From the NCBI RefSeq assembly GCF_033807575.1, contig NC_084717.1, forward strand, positions 10,541,692 through 10,605,691: DNA of 64,000 nt, given 5' to 3'. Positions 49,601 to 59,500 of this stretch are shown here, piece after piece. The notes beneath the pieces were generated by a model, which saw only the letters and a program-made list of their open reading frames with translations, ran no database searches and was not told the origin of the DNA. A program made the translations under genes and the position numbers. The DNA comes from Cydia pomonella (Eukaryota > Arthropoda > Insecta > Lepidoptera > Tortricidae). The first letter of the stretch is position 1. Every line of letters starts with the position of its first letter.

Positions 49601-52600
49601 AACGAAGAGCGGCTGATTCATGCTATAAGTGACACACAAAAGGCGTTAAGGGCTCAAACGTACCCTTACCACGAGTTTACTGCGGTCGTATTCACAAACT
49701 TGCATTGCGTCTCGCTCGTACTCATATTAGTGTGAGCGGACACTGAGAGTGAGTTAGTGAATACGGCCGTAATCATTTCATGGTAAGGTTGCTGGGGTAG
49801 CTTCGGCCATCTGTACCTGCTGCGCGCCTTGGAAGGCGTGGTAGTAACATGACACATAGGTCATTATGGCGCGCTCGTCCGGCTTTGGTGTGTTAATAAG
49901 GTCTGTAATGCCCAATTTAAGTTAATACCCGTCGAAAATGTGCAGCTTGCAGGGGCTTTCTTTCTTGTACAGTTCTCCACTTTTTTAGGTAGCTTGTCTT
50001 TATTTAGTTTTGTTGACTTTTTGGTTTCCATTAAAAAAATAAAGAAATCTATCCGTTTGTATAATATTTGGTTATCATACTAATAAAGTAATATTACATA
50101 ATATCAGCTTCTTGCTGCACGAGACCGACTCGCACTACATTTTAGATTAATTGCGAGTACAACTGACTTTCTAATAAAAATGTATAGTAATTAGAAGAAC
50201 AATCTATTGTGGTCGATAGCAAATCAGTCAGCACGGAAAAGGAAGAGCGCCTATGTAGGCATACATTTGATGAAATTTAAAATGTCCTTATCTATATGGG
50301 AAAACATATCAAGCCGTCTTCATATTGAAAGCAGATCGGCAGGCCGCTGCGATGTGCAAGCGGGACATCGCTATATACGACCATAGCGTTGTCTCGCTCA
50401 CACCGCGGAGCGACGTGTCTATTATATCAAGATAAAACTCACCATCAGGGTCCAACATGCGCGGGATGTCGAGATACTTCTCAGCGACATCGAACGCCGT
50501 GTTGAGGTTCTCGAGCGGGTTGTCCTTGGACAGCTTGCTGTAGTCGATCAGGTCGGGCCTGTGCCTGTGGATGAGTGCGCAGAATGCCAGACCGTCCTTG
50601 AAGGACAGGTGGAAGTTCTGCACGTTCACGTTCTTGTACGGGGCTGTCTTGCGTTGGCACCATAGGAGGAGACCTTCCTGTAAGTGGGAAATGGTTTTGG
50701 TGTTGAATATTCGTGTTATAATGAAAGGTACATTAAAGAGGAATATGTATAATCAAATCTGTCAGAGTCAGACCAAGCCAAGTTGGCAGCGATTTTGATA
50801 TCCCAGCCTGTAAAAGTGTTAAGTAAACGTCATATTTTCATAGAAGTTTGACGTTTAATATAAAAGCCTGTCAAAGTCGCTGCCAGCTTATCTTAGTCTG
50901 AGTCTACCAGAATAGTAATGTCTAAAAATATTAAATCCTAAAAATCCAGTTAAATCAAGCCGAAATATTTAAATGTAAAGTAAAAATACGACTATCTTAG
51001 CTCCGTCTGTTTTACTATTATAACACTTGAGTGACATTGATACTGCAATGTATGGATACTGTATCAGAATGCCATGGAAAAAATTGGTATCCTGGACGCA
51101 CCTTCCAGGCTTTGGTATACGTAACTGTTTGATTTTTTTATTAACTTAGCTTTTTATGTATGCCTGCCGGGAATCTCAGCTGACGGTTTATCAGAAGTCA
51201 GGTTACAGTTGCTGTTCTTTCTTATAAAAAATACGAAGTACGAAGTAAAATACGAAGAATGGAATGCGGCTCCCGCCATCTGTATTCCCTGATAAATAGG
51301 ACCTCGTTCTCTTTAAAGCAAGAGTATAGAGGCTACTACTGAACCGGTGAGCTCCATCTTAGGCCCTCCCATTCTTAAAATTCCAACCATTCGCCGATCA
51401 GTTTATAATTAAAAAAAAAAAGTGGCGACTGCTAGTATTTTGTGTTTGTGTTGTGTAATTGGCATCAATACTGGTAATCAGCTACGTACCTTGGCGGTCA
51501 TTTCTTCGACTGAGATGTCCTGGATGGCGAATCGCAGGATAATGGTCCAGATCATACCCAGCGTCATCTTCAAGTTGCCATCGACGATTTCTTCAGCGCC
51601 GATAGATACCAACTTTACGCCTGAAATGTTAAAATGGATATTTCAACAAAGTTTACAACGCAGGTATGTATCTTTAGTTGATCCTTAGCATGAATCCTTT
51701 TAATTTCACAATTTAAAAAATACGATGCTTTACTAATGCTAAAATTGTATTATACATGGAACTCTCATACAGTGAGAGGGACGGAAAATGTTATCTTAAT
51801 TAAAAGGAGTTATAAGTTACTATTTAATTTCCTAATTAACCCTTTTTTGTATATTGCTCTTGAATATAAATTGAACAAGTGACATAATTACGTTTTTAGG
51901 AATATCTTAGTATCTAAAATTTGCCTTATAAAATAAATTACAATTAAATACAAACTAACTTACTATCAAAAATGTCCCCCAAAATCTGTACCCTGCGGAA
52001 GGGTGCCCATAATAGCTTGAAATAAATGAATTTTTTTTTTTTTTTTTTTTATAATGCTGGCTACATTCCTCCGCTGAATGGCTATGACGATTTTTTGGCC
52101 AAGGAAGTTATTTACAGGAGCAAATTGTAATTATCTTTATTTCAATTAATTCTGTTTATTTTCCTGTTAACCCATTATTAAGTTGAAATCCAACGTTGCA
52201 GCGGTCTCATTAATGGTACGGAGCATCAATTGAAGTATTTTTCTTGAAATATACTTAAGTTGTCTCTATATTTGTTTTGTGAAATTATGTTTAAATTAGT
52301 CACTTACAATAAACGTCATTAATTAAGACCATGTGCGTGTATTTTGTAGGAGAGGTTAAACAGGTTTATAGGTGGTGGTTTTTTTATCTAAATTAAATAT
52401 TTCTTTTCGATTTACAGTCAGCAATACCATTATTAAGTTGAAATCCAACGTTGCAGCGGTCTCATTAATGGTACGGAGCATCAATTGAAGCATTTTTCTT
52501 GAAATATACTTAAATTGTCTCTATATTTGTTTTGTGAAATTATGTTTATATTAGTCACTTACAATAAACGTCATTAATTAAGACCATGTGCGTGTATTTT

Positions 52601-53305
52601 GTAGGAGAGGTTAAACAGGTTTATAGGTGGTGGTTTTTTTATCTAAATTAAATATTTCTTTTCGATTTACAGTCAGCAATACTATTCGCTTAGCACCTTT
52701 CCATACCTACATACTTCTATGCACTTTTTTTCTCTGTAGCTGACTGTACCTACCAATGTATGTATTCCAACATGGTACTGAGCTTGCACTCCGGCAAGAA
52801 ATATCTTTAACAACTTTATCACAAGTAGATACCCACCATTGCCTCCTTTTTTGCAGGACTACAGACCTGATTACTGGGATTACCACTAGTATTACGTAGG
52901 TACCTAAATGTTTATGCCAAGCTTCATGGAGGTACTTTAAATGCCGTTTTAATGAGAGCGTAACTTCGATTGTATGGGACCAGCTTTTTTCGTATGACTT
53001 GTTGCTGTTAAGGTGCGTCCAGATTTCCGTGGGTGCAGCGCACACATAGTATAGCACGTCGGATTCGGGCAAAATGAACACACATTTAGGATGTAAGTAC
53101 CTTTAGAAGCGATGAAGTCCAACGCCTTATTGACATTGGCGATCTTGTGGAACCTCATCTTGCCGCGGTCGGGCTTGGGAAGGGTCTCGCCCGAGATGAC
53201 CTCGAGCAGCAGCATGAGCTTCAGGCCGTTGCGGAAGTCGTCCTCGATGTTTTCGATGCCGGTGCCGGCTTTGCGGAGGTGGCTGTTGCACCATGCTGTG
53301 AAGGT
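30049..53305 (-). CDS. Actn: Alpha-actinin (all but the first coding exon)
   Basis: Exons in transcription order: 53305-53101, 51620-51490, 50677-50443, one of 49902-49817 or 48196-48111, 47686-47594, 47234-47131, 46571-46445, 45904-45757, 43830-43680, 41562-41377, 41020-40894, 40317-40222, 39581-39393, 38710-38583, 37661-37483, 36857-36735, 32250-32144 and 30204-30049. All phases agree, giving 856 residues. With the missing first exon (about 35 residues) this fits the family's ~890 aa. The protein is an antiparallel dimer that cross-links actin, for example at muscle Z-discs. Seen: two calponin-homology domains (FRNGLKLMLLLEVISGE; NFHLSFKDGLAFCALIHRHR), four spectrin repeats, then the EF-hand region ending LYGETDL. 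The first coding exon, ending just before TFTAW, is not found up to 64000, so intron 1 exceeds 10.7 kb. Two exons carry tandem arrays. Confidence 0.95.
30513..30638. mobile_element. MITE with GGCCGCGTAGCCAACGT ends
   Basis: GGCCGCGTAGCCAACGT at the left end and its exact complement ACGTTGGCTACGCGGCC at the right; GTTCACGCTCC/GGAGCGTGAAC pair further in. About 126 bp in the last alpha-actinin intron. Confidence 0.8.
30790..30923. mobile_element. MITE with GGGCCACTTG ends and TAA duplication
   Basis: Starts GGGCCACTTGCACC, ends TACAAGTGGCCC, with TAA on each side (30787-30789 and 30924-30926). The 3-bp TAA target and end sequence fit a PIF/Harbinger-type miniature element. Confidence 0.8.
31114..31156. 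repeat. GGN microsatellite
   Basis: An imperfect (GGAGGC/GGT)n run in an intron. It generates spurious poly-Gly and poly-Pro frames. Confidence 0.85.
32878..33130 (+). mobile_element. tRNA-derived SINE
   Basis: Head CCAGTTTGGCCTAGTGGGTA with GGTTCAAATCCTGGTAAGGG as B box, then a body with ATATTTGTTCCCGACTCATG and GTTGTCTAAGTACCCTCAAC. This order is typical of a common lepidopteran SINE family. Confidence 0.85.
34112..34255. mobile_element. Imperfect inverted-repeat element
   Basis: CTACATAATATTAGGTCTAC near the left end pairs with GTAGACCTAATGTTATGTAG near the right, around a non-coding centre. Exact ends uncertain. Confidence 0.55.
34786..34974 (+). other. Unrecognised open frame with PPPY motif on the strand opposite alpha-actinin
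   Basis: After ATAAATTACAG (an acceptor-like end) a frame encodes about 62 residues ending in a stop: GLDPGMSLNYVKKRGMGTVN, then VISPYVVGH, DLEQSPTGEVPPPYRKPQP and NNTRPYS. The composition looks protein-like, and PPPY could bind WW domains. It lies in a long alpha-actinin intron and is followed within about 10 bp by a LINE 3' tail. It could be the last exon of a nested gene, a retrocopy fragment carried by the LINE, or chance. I do not recognise the family. Confidence 0.35.
34980..35150 (+). mobile_element. LINE 3' UTR fragment
   Basis: GTTGCCAGAGCTCAACGAGG, GGTCGGCAACGCGCATGTAA, CATAGGCTACGGATACTGCT and GCCACCGACGTAGTATAAAA, a LINE 3' end repeated in lepidopteran genomes, with a short A tail. 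A second copy is at 56457-56562. Confidence 0.8.
35930..36310. mobile_element. Inverted-repeat element in alpha-actinin intron
   Basis: GCTCTCGACTGTTTCCTCCTCC on the left pairs imperfectly with GGAGGAATCAGTCGAGAGC on the right; GCCGCTATGTTTTGATT pairs with the AAACATAGCG region further in. Non-coding. End positions approximate. Confidence 0.6.
37311..37430 (-). pseudogene. Decayed copy of alpha-actinin EF-hand exon 37661-37483, 3' part plus intron start
   Basis: On the plus strand GGTTCTTGTCGGAGCGATTG and CTTGCGATGCCCTTGAAGTC mirror the functional exon's 3' half with many substitutions. The donor GGTGAG has become ATGAG. It lies just downstream (in transcription) of the intact exon, period about 170 bp. 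Confidence 0.75.
38583..47686 (-). CDS. Actn: Alpha-actinin rod (spectrin-repeat) exons
   Basis: Exons 47686-47594 (AETAANRICKVLKVNQENER), 47234-47131, 46571-46445, 45904-45757, 43830-43680, 41562-41377, 41020-40894, 40317-40222, 39581-39393 and 38710-38583 encode the four-repeat helical rod that forms the dimer. Conserved landmarks include LLEWIRRTMPWLNSRQ, RKHKPPRVEQKAKLETNF, WKGLEIAEKAFEEWLL and IVKQHQIPGGLENPYTTLTA. Exons are GC-rich against AT-rich introns. Confidence 0.93.
39008..39500 (-). repeat. 123-bp tandem array inside an alpha-actinin rod exon, four copies
   Basis: Each unit is 105 bp of coding sequence (NNETLRRQFAEKANAVG to MGLQ) plus 18 bp, GTAACACGCCGCCTACAG, which starts as a donor and ends as an acceptor. 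Donors follow coding ends at 39393, 39270, 39147 and 39024. The unit is 41 codons, so the frame stays open through all four copies, the 18 bp reading VTRRLQ. Using the first donor gives the normal 63-codon exon 39581-39393. The copies appear identical, and the duplication ends share CAGAA. Confidence 0.95.
41837..41910 (+). mobile_element. tRNA-like SINE head
   Basis: CTCATGGCTCAGTTGGAATTC (A-box-like) and GGTTCAAACCCCG (B box), followed by a T-rich stretch. Similar in design to SINE heads but a different family from 14708 and 32878. Confidence 0.55.
42045..42665 (+). pseudogene. Decayed coding-like stretch of unknown origin
   Basis: Consecutive plus-strand frames broken by stops and shifts contain protein-like segments, for example KRGKWFSNIFPQPRQCFGMA, RQFVYLDKASVDILGKLFDV and ALMALREAFGDEDGG. 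Composition differs from the surrounding intron. I do not recognise a family; a mobile element or an old insertion is possible. Confidence 0.35.
43515..43615 (+). mobile_element. LINE reverse-transcriptase C-terminal fragment
   Basis: The plus strand encodes TRKWYWIGHILRKP followed by a SRVAL-like segment, the R-x-WxGHILRKP motif found near the C-terminus of insect LINE ORF2 proteins. About 100 bp survive. Confidence 0.65.
45590..45715 (+). repeat. Dispersed repeat, copy 1
   Basis: CACGAAGGTTGACATCGGAC, TGTAGCCGGGCGCGTCAGTTG and GGCGGTGAAAGG recur in the same order at 46960-47065. Family unknown. Confidence 0.7.
46673..46804. mobile_element. MITE with perfect 24-bp terminal inverted repeats, copy 1
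   Basis: CAAGATAAGTTGGCAGCGAT at the left end and its exact complement at the right end (to CTTATCTTG); 132 bp, non-coding. The same family occurs at 50764. Confidence 0.85.
46960..47065 (+). repeat. Dispersed repeat, copy 2
   Basis: CACGAAGGTTGATATTGGGC, TGTAACCGCGCGCGTCAGTTG and GGCGGTCAAAGG match copy 1 at 45590 in order and orientation; both lie in neighbouring alpha-actinin introns. Confidence 0.7.
48111..48196 (-). CDS. Actn: Alternative alpha-actinin exon, version A
   Basis: An 86-bp exon with AG acceptor and GTTTGT donor, encoding DLQNTAMPDERAVMTYVSSY then YHCFSGAQK. It has the same length, phase and position in the protein as 49817-49902, so including both would break the frame. 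It is the downstream member of the pair. In Drosophila, muscle and non-muscle alpha-actinins differ by alternative exons at this junction between actin-binding domain and rod. Which version is which here is not decidable. Confidence 0.9.
49664..49795. mobile_element. MITE next to alternative exon B
   Basis: ACCCTTACCACGAGTTTACTG with CGGTCGTATTCAC at the left pairs imperfectly with GTGAATACGGCCGTAATC and ATGGTAAGGTT at the right. It ends about 16 bp from the donor of exon 49817-49902. Confidence 0.7.
49817..49902 (-). CDS. Actn: Alternative alpha-actinin exon, version B
   Basis: An 86-bp exon encoding DLINTPKPDERAIMTYVSCY then YHAFQGAQQ, with ATTACAG acceptor and GTACAG donor. It differs from version A at about nine of 29 positions, while PDERA.MTYVS.YYH.F.GAQ is kept. 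It is closer than version A to the widely conserved alpha-actinin sequence, so A is probably the derived, specialised exon. Confidence 0.9.
50443..53305 (-). CDS. Actn: Alpha-actinin actin-binding domain exons
   Basis: Exon 53305-53101 encodes most of calponin-homology domain 1 (TFTAWCNSHLRKAGT to ALDFIASK). Exon 51620-51490 encodes GVKLVSIGAEEIVDGN to VEEMTAK. Exon 50677-50443 encodes CH2 (EGLLLWCQRKTAPY, HRHRPDLIDYSKLSKD, RMLDPD). The match to insect alpha-actinin is almost residue for residue. The introns carry a 255-bp tandem duplication and MITEs. Confidence 0.95.
50764..50902. mobile_element. MITE of the same family as 46673, copy 2
   Basis: Shares CCAAGTTGGCAGCGATTTTG, CCCAGCCTG, AAGTAAACGTCAT and TCATAGAAGTTTGACGTTTA with copy 1. 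Arms are more diverged. Confidence 0.8.
52172..52681. repeat. 255-bp tandem duplication in alpha-actinin intron
   Basis: Copies 52172-52426 and 52427-52681 differ at only a few positions. The unit starts CCATTATTAAGTTGAAATCC and ends TTTACAGTCAGCAATAC, so it includes what looks like the left end of a GTACAGTCAGC-type element whose right end is at about 52736-52749. Confidence 0.92.
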
Positions 53306-54840
53306 CTGGAAGGAGAAAATAGGTCCGGTTAAACTAATACGATTTCAATATAAAAAAATAATGGATGGCCTCTTATCGGAGGTGAATTTAAGTAAGTATA
53401 ATTATTAGGCATTGGAAGCAAAAATTGCGCTTTTCACCAGAAATCTCGGGGCGGGTGAGGCAAATAAAAGCAATGGCAGCAGGTGCTGTGTCAACAATAA
53501 GAACTTTAGTGGGTCACTGATACAGTCATGCTCATATGTAATAGGTAAATCTTACTGCAGTTACAAGATTTTTTAAAACAAATAATTATGTTACTTTCTA
53601 ACGTGTAATTAATTTGGTTTGATAACATTTTATAAATTTATATCGGATGGAGATTTTAATTTGAGTTTTCGACTACAAAGTTCAAAGAATACAAAGTTGA
53701 CTTCAAGGTGCCGTAGGTTCAGAGAGCGGAGTGTATGAAAACTTTAACTGCTTTTTTAGATCACAATGCGGATAATAAAGTTGCCACACATTTAATTAAC
53801 AATCTTGAGGATTTTTTCTACGGACTTTAGGGATTCGTATCCAGATTTGACTTTTGCTCGATAGTCAAAAATTACGAACATAGATCTAGAACGCACTTTA
53901 AAAATTTGTAACTATTTATGCACAAAAGCCAAACATGAAAAATGCCTATAAAAATGCGCAATTTTATTTTTGGAGGAACTCATCGATTAGGTACTTTTTT
54001 TTGTTAAAACTTACAACATATTAAAATTCAAATACGTTATATCCGCGGTAGCACGCACATCCATCTCGCTCACGCTTACGCTCAGTGAGAGTGAAAGAAG
54101 AACAACACCTACGGAGCCTCAAGTATCTGAGGAATATTATTCATCTGGGAGAGGTGCTTTAGGGGATTCCCAAAAAGCATGCTCAACCGCATCACAGTGT
54201 CCGCATTATCTTTAATTGTGTGTAAAATGAGGGACAATTGTCACAACTTCAAAAGAAAGAGCTGACAACAATAACAAACACAAATATGGCCATAATGAGC
54301 AAAACAATGAATGGAAGCACATTTGTTTGTTTACACCGCCGTTATCGCGAGATGCCCCGAGGAATGCAATCTCGCCGGTAGCTCATCACGCTTTTATCAG
54401 ACGTTATCACCGTTATCTCGGCCGACGTGCGCTCTAATCGGTTCTAATCTCCCGTAATGTCATATTTACGCGTGCATCTTTTGTGTAGCGTCGGATGAGA
54501 AACAAAGAAAATAAAATACGCGTTTCGTCCAAAATTTCATTTGAGATACAATCTGCAACAGTCAACTGTGCGGGCTATATTACTTTTTCATTAAAACGAT
54601 TTTGGTTAAATAATGCGTTGGTTTACCACCTTTCGTCTGTATTGTATTAATACCAAAACCTAAAACTTAACATACTTAATTAGCCTTAAATCTTGTTTAT
54701 TTTGATAATTGACCTAATTAAACAAGTAAAATAGGTACTAAATTTGTAAATTATGTAAAAGCTTGTAAAAGAATGCAATTTTCTCATCAATTTTTGAAGA
54801 ATAAAGAGCTTTTATGATCCGGTGGTGAAAAAAATATAAT

Positions 54841-54925
54841 GTACAGTCAGAAAACTGTTAGCATGTCATCCCTGAATACTTAGTTTTATGCACAGGTGTT
54901 AAGCTAATAGTTTTTTTGACTGTAC
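54841..54925. mobile_element. Short MITE with GTACAGTCAG ends
   Basis: Begins GTACAGTCAGAAAACTGTTAGC, ends AATAGTTTTTTTGACTGTAC; 85 bp. Related by end motif to 3898 and 14279. Confidence 0.7.
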
Positions 54926-56456
54926 CTACCTAAGTATCTAACTTTCGGTTCCTAAATTGTTATTAAATATTTTTTTTGCACAGCTGGCAGGCAGTTAAAA
55001 CAACCAAAGTGGTCGTCAAAAGTCATTACATTTTAATCGTAAATTGATTTTTGATTACGTCAATTAATTGTGAATTAATTCATTTTATTTTGCCACTCGT
55101 TTACGTTACATATTTCAGATAATTGTAATCAGTTCGTTTTGTTATTGTTGCTAAGTGGAAAGGACTTGCTCTATCTCTATTATAATTAGAACTACTAGAA
55201 GATTTATACTCAATAATTTTGTGAGAATATTAACAGCGAACGAACGAACTAACACAAAAATAAATTGTTTAGAGTCTTGGGAAGGTCACAACAACATGAA
55301 ATAATATATGTATGTGTAAAAGAATATGTATATACAGGGATTAACTGAATGGAACTTGAGGATCAGTTCGGTATTTTTAATAACATCGTACGCAATATCC
55401 TGTTATTTATAACAAGTCCACGATATTGAGGAAAATCTTTTTTAGCGCACGTTTCATCGTCATCGTTTAAATCATACTGTAGGTAGAATGAAAAAAACCA
55501 TAACATGTACTTGTATACTCATATTATTAAGTAAATACCTATATTACGTTACCTAAAATGTTACAATTCATAACCTATTATTTTAGTTCTTATGTCTCTA
55601 TTTACGTTATTATTTGAGAAAATATATTATAGGTTATACGATCTACGTAAACCAGAACCTATTATTTACACTTGGAATTATTCCTAAAATCTATGGGCTA
55701 TAGAAAACAAATGAAGGACATACAAGGGGCGTTAATCAATACTGCAGGGTTGAAATTCTTAACCTTACCCAGCCAGTCTAAGACCATTAGACCAGTATAA
55801 CAGAGATCTCCGAACGCACATGTTTATTGTATCTTCAAGTGATCCTTACGCTGGTTCAGATGCACTCGTTAAGGGTTTTTAACAACAGCACAGTTGCATC
55901 AGGTAGGGGCGAGGGTCGGACCCTCGGCTTTCCTAATTTCGCGTGCCATTTAAAAAGACCCGAGAGCACCGCATCGTTGGGGACATACGACTGTTTCTAA
56001 GTGCGGAATTTGATTGCGATTATTAGCGCACGAATACTTCGTTATGTCTCTCCACCGGCCAGACTAATTCATATTACCTAAACGTATTAAAAGTAAGTAA
56101 ATAAATAAATAAACCTCTAAGTAAGATTTTAAATTTCGATATCACATCATGCCATCTGTAGATTGTACATAAAAGTTTCTATCTAATGTTATGTATATAC
56201 TATTCTGGATACAATTAAATAACATTCAGTTGTGTTTTCTAGAAGTCCAACAAAGTTTCTACAATGTAATTTCTCGTTTTTAGTTCCGTGGAATTTTGAC
56301 GTTTCCTGGGACTGCCAGGCAAAAAATACTCCTTAAATTTGTGGTGAGAATTACAAGTCAAAATAAAATATGGTACTTATTTCCATTACGACATAATTGT
56401 TTTTACTTACAAACATAATAATACTTAATTTGTGAAAACGAAGATAGTCTAATTTA

Positions 56457-56562
56457 CTGTCGGCAACGCGCATGTAACGAGTTGCAGGCGTACATAGGCT
56501 ACGGAGACTGCTTACCGTCAGGCGGGCCGTATGCTTGTTCGCCACCGACGTAGTATAAAAAA
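56457..56562 (+). mobile_element. LINE 3' UTR fragment, second copy
   Basis: GTCGGCAACGCGCATGTAAC, CATAGGCTACGGAGACTGCT and GCCACCGACGTAGTATAAAA, followed by an A run; same tail as at 34980 but lacking its first part. Confidence 0.8.
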
Positions 56563-59500
56563 AAATTGTATACTTTGTACAATCTCGTCTCAGCTTTATG
56601 AAATAAATGGCTGGACAGTATAAATATATTAATACTTATACTGTCCAGCGAAAAATAAAATAAATCCAGTGTTGCAGTTTCGTAAAAAGAGACGCAGTTG
56701 CCATTGTCAGCTGTCAAATATTCCTCCAAATAATTTGGAAAACTGTTGTTATGGCATGACTCATCATTCGGCTTTAACAGTATCAACTTGGACGTGCGAA
56801 TGCGAATGTGTTTCCGAGTTAAATAAAAGTTCATGCAAAAAATATTAACTTCATTAAAAAATAATGGATAATAATATGTACAGTAAAACATGATTACAAT
56901 CCCTAAAACGTCAAATTATGACAGCTGTCAGAATTCCAGAGTTTAAGTTTAACAGTCCTTGTTACAATTGTGCTAGTTCTTGTATAATTATCTTTTAGAT
57001 GTACTTCTACGAAGATCATCGCGTGTTCATAAAAGCAAAAAAACTTGCAGTGATTTGATGTCGAAAGGATTCCATCGATGATTATTCCAGTAACCAGTCA
57101 TCATCTAACATCAGTCAGCATTTAAGTTCAGCAAAAGAACTTATGCTTATAATGTCATTAGGTACAATATAATGCATGCAATCAAATCCGTCCTAGGTAT
57201 CCTGTATTCAGAAAGCGATATTTGGTCGTGTACTACTTAAATACCTTTTATGCATTTAAGACCTTTTGTGTACCTTTCAGTAATTGCATAATGGCCGCCT
57301 GCTATACCTATGTAAACGCGATTTGTAACGGAGACGGTCCCAAGGTCGGTTCTGATCAATTTAATTCAGAGCATTCGACGGGTATGCGTGATCGGGTCGC
57401 GTTGTGTTGATGACACGACGACACAGGTGCTAACAATGACTGGCCAAGTGTTGAATTAAGGGTTCTGTAGGAAAAAAAGTGGCCTCTCAACTTTGTCTGT
57501 ACACTCAGTAGCGGGTAGGTTGGTACTGATTTAATGGACTAACCCTGTTGTCAGTTTATTCTGCTATTCGTCAGTTTACAATAAAAAATAAAGAGTTACC
57601 TAGCAAGTTAATCCAAAAAAATTTGATAATAAAGTCTATAGAAAAGCAAGTATATGTAGATTAACGGCGCAGGCGACTAAAGATCAAAAATGGGTCAATT
57701 AGTTAATTTTTTAAATGTTCTTTTTCAACATGTATTCGTACTAGATACTGATTCCTAAAACGCTGGTATCTAGGATACTAGTGCATAATACGTAGTTTCC
57801 GCGTATGCCTTTAAAGTGCATTAGAACAATAACGGCCACATAAATCAGGCTGTTCTCGATAATTAGCCGCCCACGGAACGGAATTGAGTCATGTTATATG
57901 TTGAACAAAGACAAATAACCAACACCTGGTTTGGAATACACATAGATTTTGCGGCTAATTGAAATATTCAATACAAAAATTCAATAAGATACCTTCTGGG
58001 TTACTATAATGGAATGTTGATTCGTTCGCAAAAAAATCTACCTGGAACATTAATTTACACTGCGATGCTGTTCGTTAGAATTTCGACTCTAATACCGTCG
58101 AATAGGCTTAGTTTTCTGTTAAAAGAGGTTATTTAGAATGCAACAAGTTGATAGATGGCGGTGCGATTGCTGAGGATAGCAAAAATGCATGCACTGCGGA
58201 ACATCGGAGACTACATTCGTCGTATGATTAGTGCTAATCGAGCAATAACCGACCTTCAATCCTTGGCAGAAGGGTTATGACGAACGCTAACGTGGCTTTG
58301 CACCTTATGATTCACCATGCACGGTCACTTGGCAAGAGATATTAAATAAAAATACCTTTATTACATGACATAGTCGTACGCATACGTTGCACATGCATCA
58401 TCCGATTAACGGGTCGCCGGACCAGTCACGATATTTGAGAAAACTGACGGAATTTTAGGTTAAAGCAATACGTTGCGGTCTGAACGAGAAAGCTGTGAAT
58501 ACAAAAAAGGTCGCGTTGAATACGGTATCGTTATTTATGAAGTGAATCCGAAATGCTGATTTACAACATTATAAAACGCCATCGTAAACAAAGAACACAG
58601 TCCAGCGAGTGCAGCGTAGCATTTTATTGTTGTCCAGGTTGACAGTTGACAAATATTAAGTAACGTTGGACTAGTTCTTAAATACCGGGATGCCGTCGAA
58701 ATATTCAGTGGCCTCGCGAATGGGAGATGTCCCTGAGACAAAACACTGCGTGACCCAGAATGTGAAAATAATCCAGCATCACCTTGCAACGCGCACCACG
58801 GCCAGCGCTAATCTAAAATAAGGCACGCAGGTGTAGACAGGCGAATGCGGCTTAGAATAAGAAACATACGTCTCTACTACTGGACTGTGGACATGTTGTC
58901 AACAGCGAACAATGAAAGGTTGATGCTAAATAACCTCCAAGTAAATAACAGAGCAAAATATGACAGGGCAAGCCGTGTGATTCTAGGTCGTGCTTTGATT
59001 GTTTAGATAGACAAATGGCATTGCTTTCTTTTCATGTACCTAGTTTCAGGAACCATCGAAGACCTATTAATCAGCAAGTGAAACTCGTAGTAAACGCGTC
59101 GTAAATGTGACGTCGATTATCAAATGGGCATTCGTCGGTCACAATTGGTTATTAAATTGAGTTGAATGAGATCGCGTAACCAGGCAGTCCTTAAAAATCG
59201 TAACATTACGACCCGATTCGCGACTTGTCCGTTTTATGACGCTTGGAAAACGTGAAATATCAACAGTGGCTGCAATACAATTCGTTTTATTACTAAAAAT
59301 AAAAAGCCAAAGTAGTATTTACGGATGTAATTGAAACGATTTTGTTACGGTTGATGTGATGTCGATAAAACACGGTTTTCAATGTTATGATAAGCGCTCA
59401 ATTCAATAAACAGTATAAGTACCTATAAGAAATTCATGGTGGAGAATAAGTAGGAACCGTTTAACATCTGTGACAAAATATGTATCAAGAATAGCTCGCC

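Noticed and set aside
56499..56891. A 130-codon minus-strand frame
   Set aside because: Its start region overlaps a LINE 3' tail and a hairpin, the composition is AT-driven (Phe/Tyr/Asn/Leu), and there is no motif or splice context.
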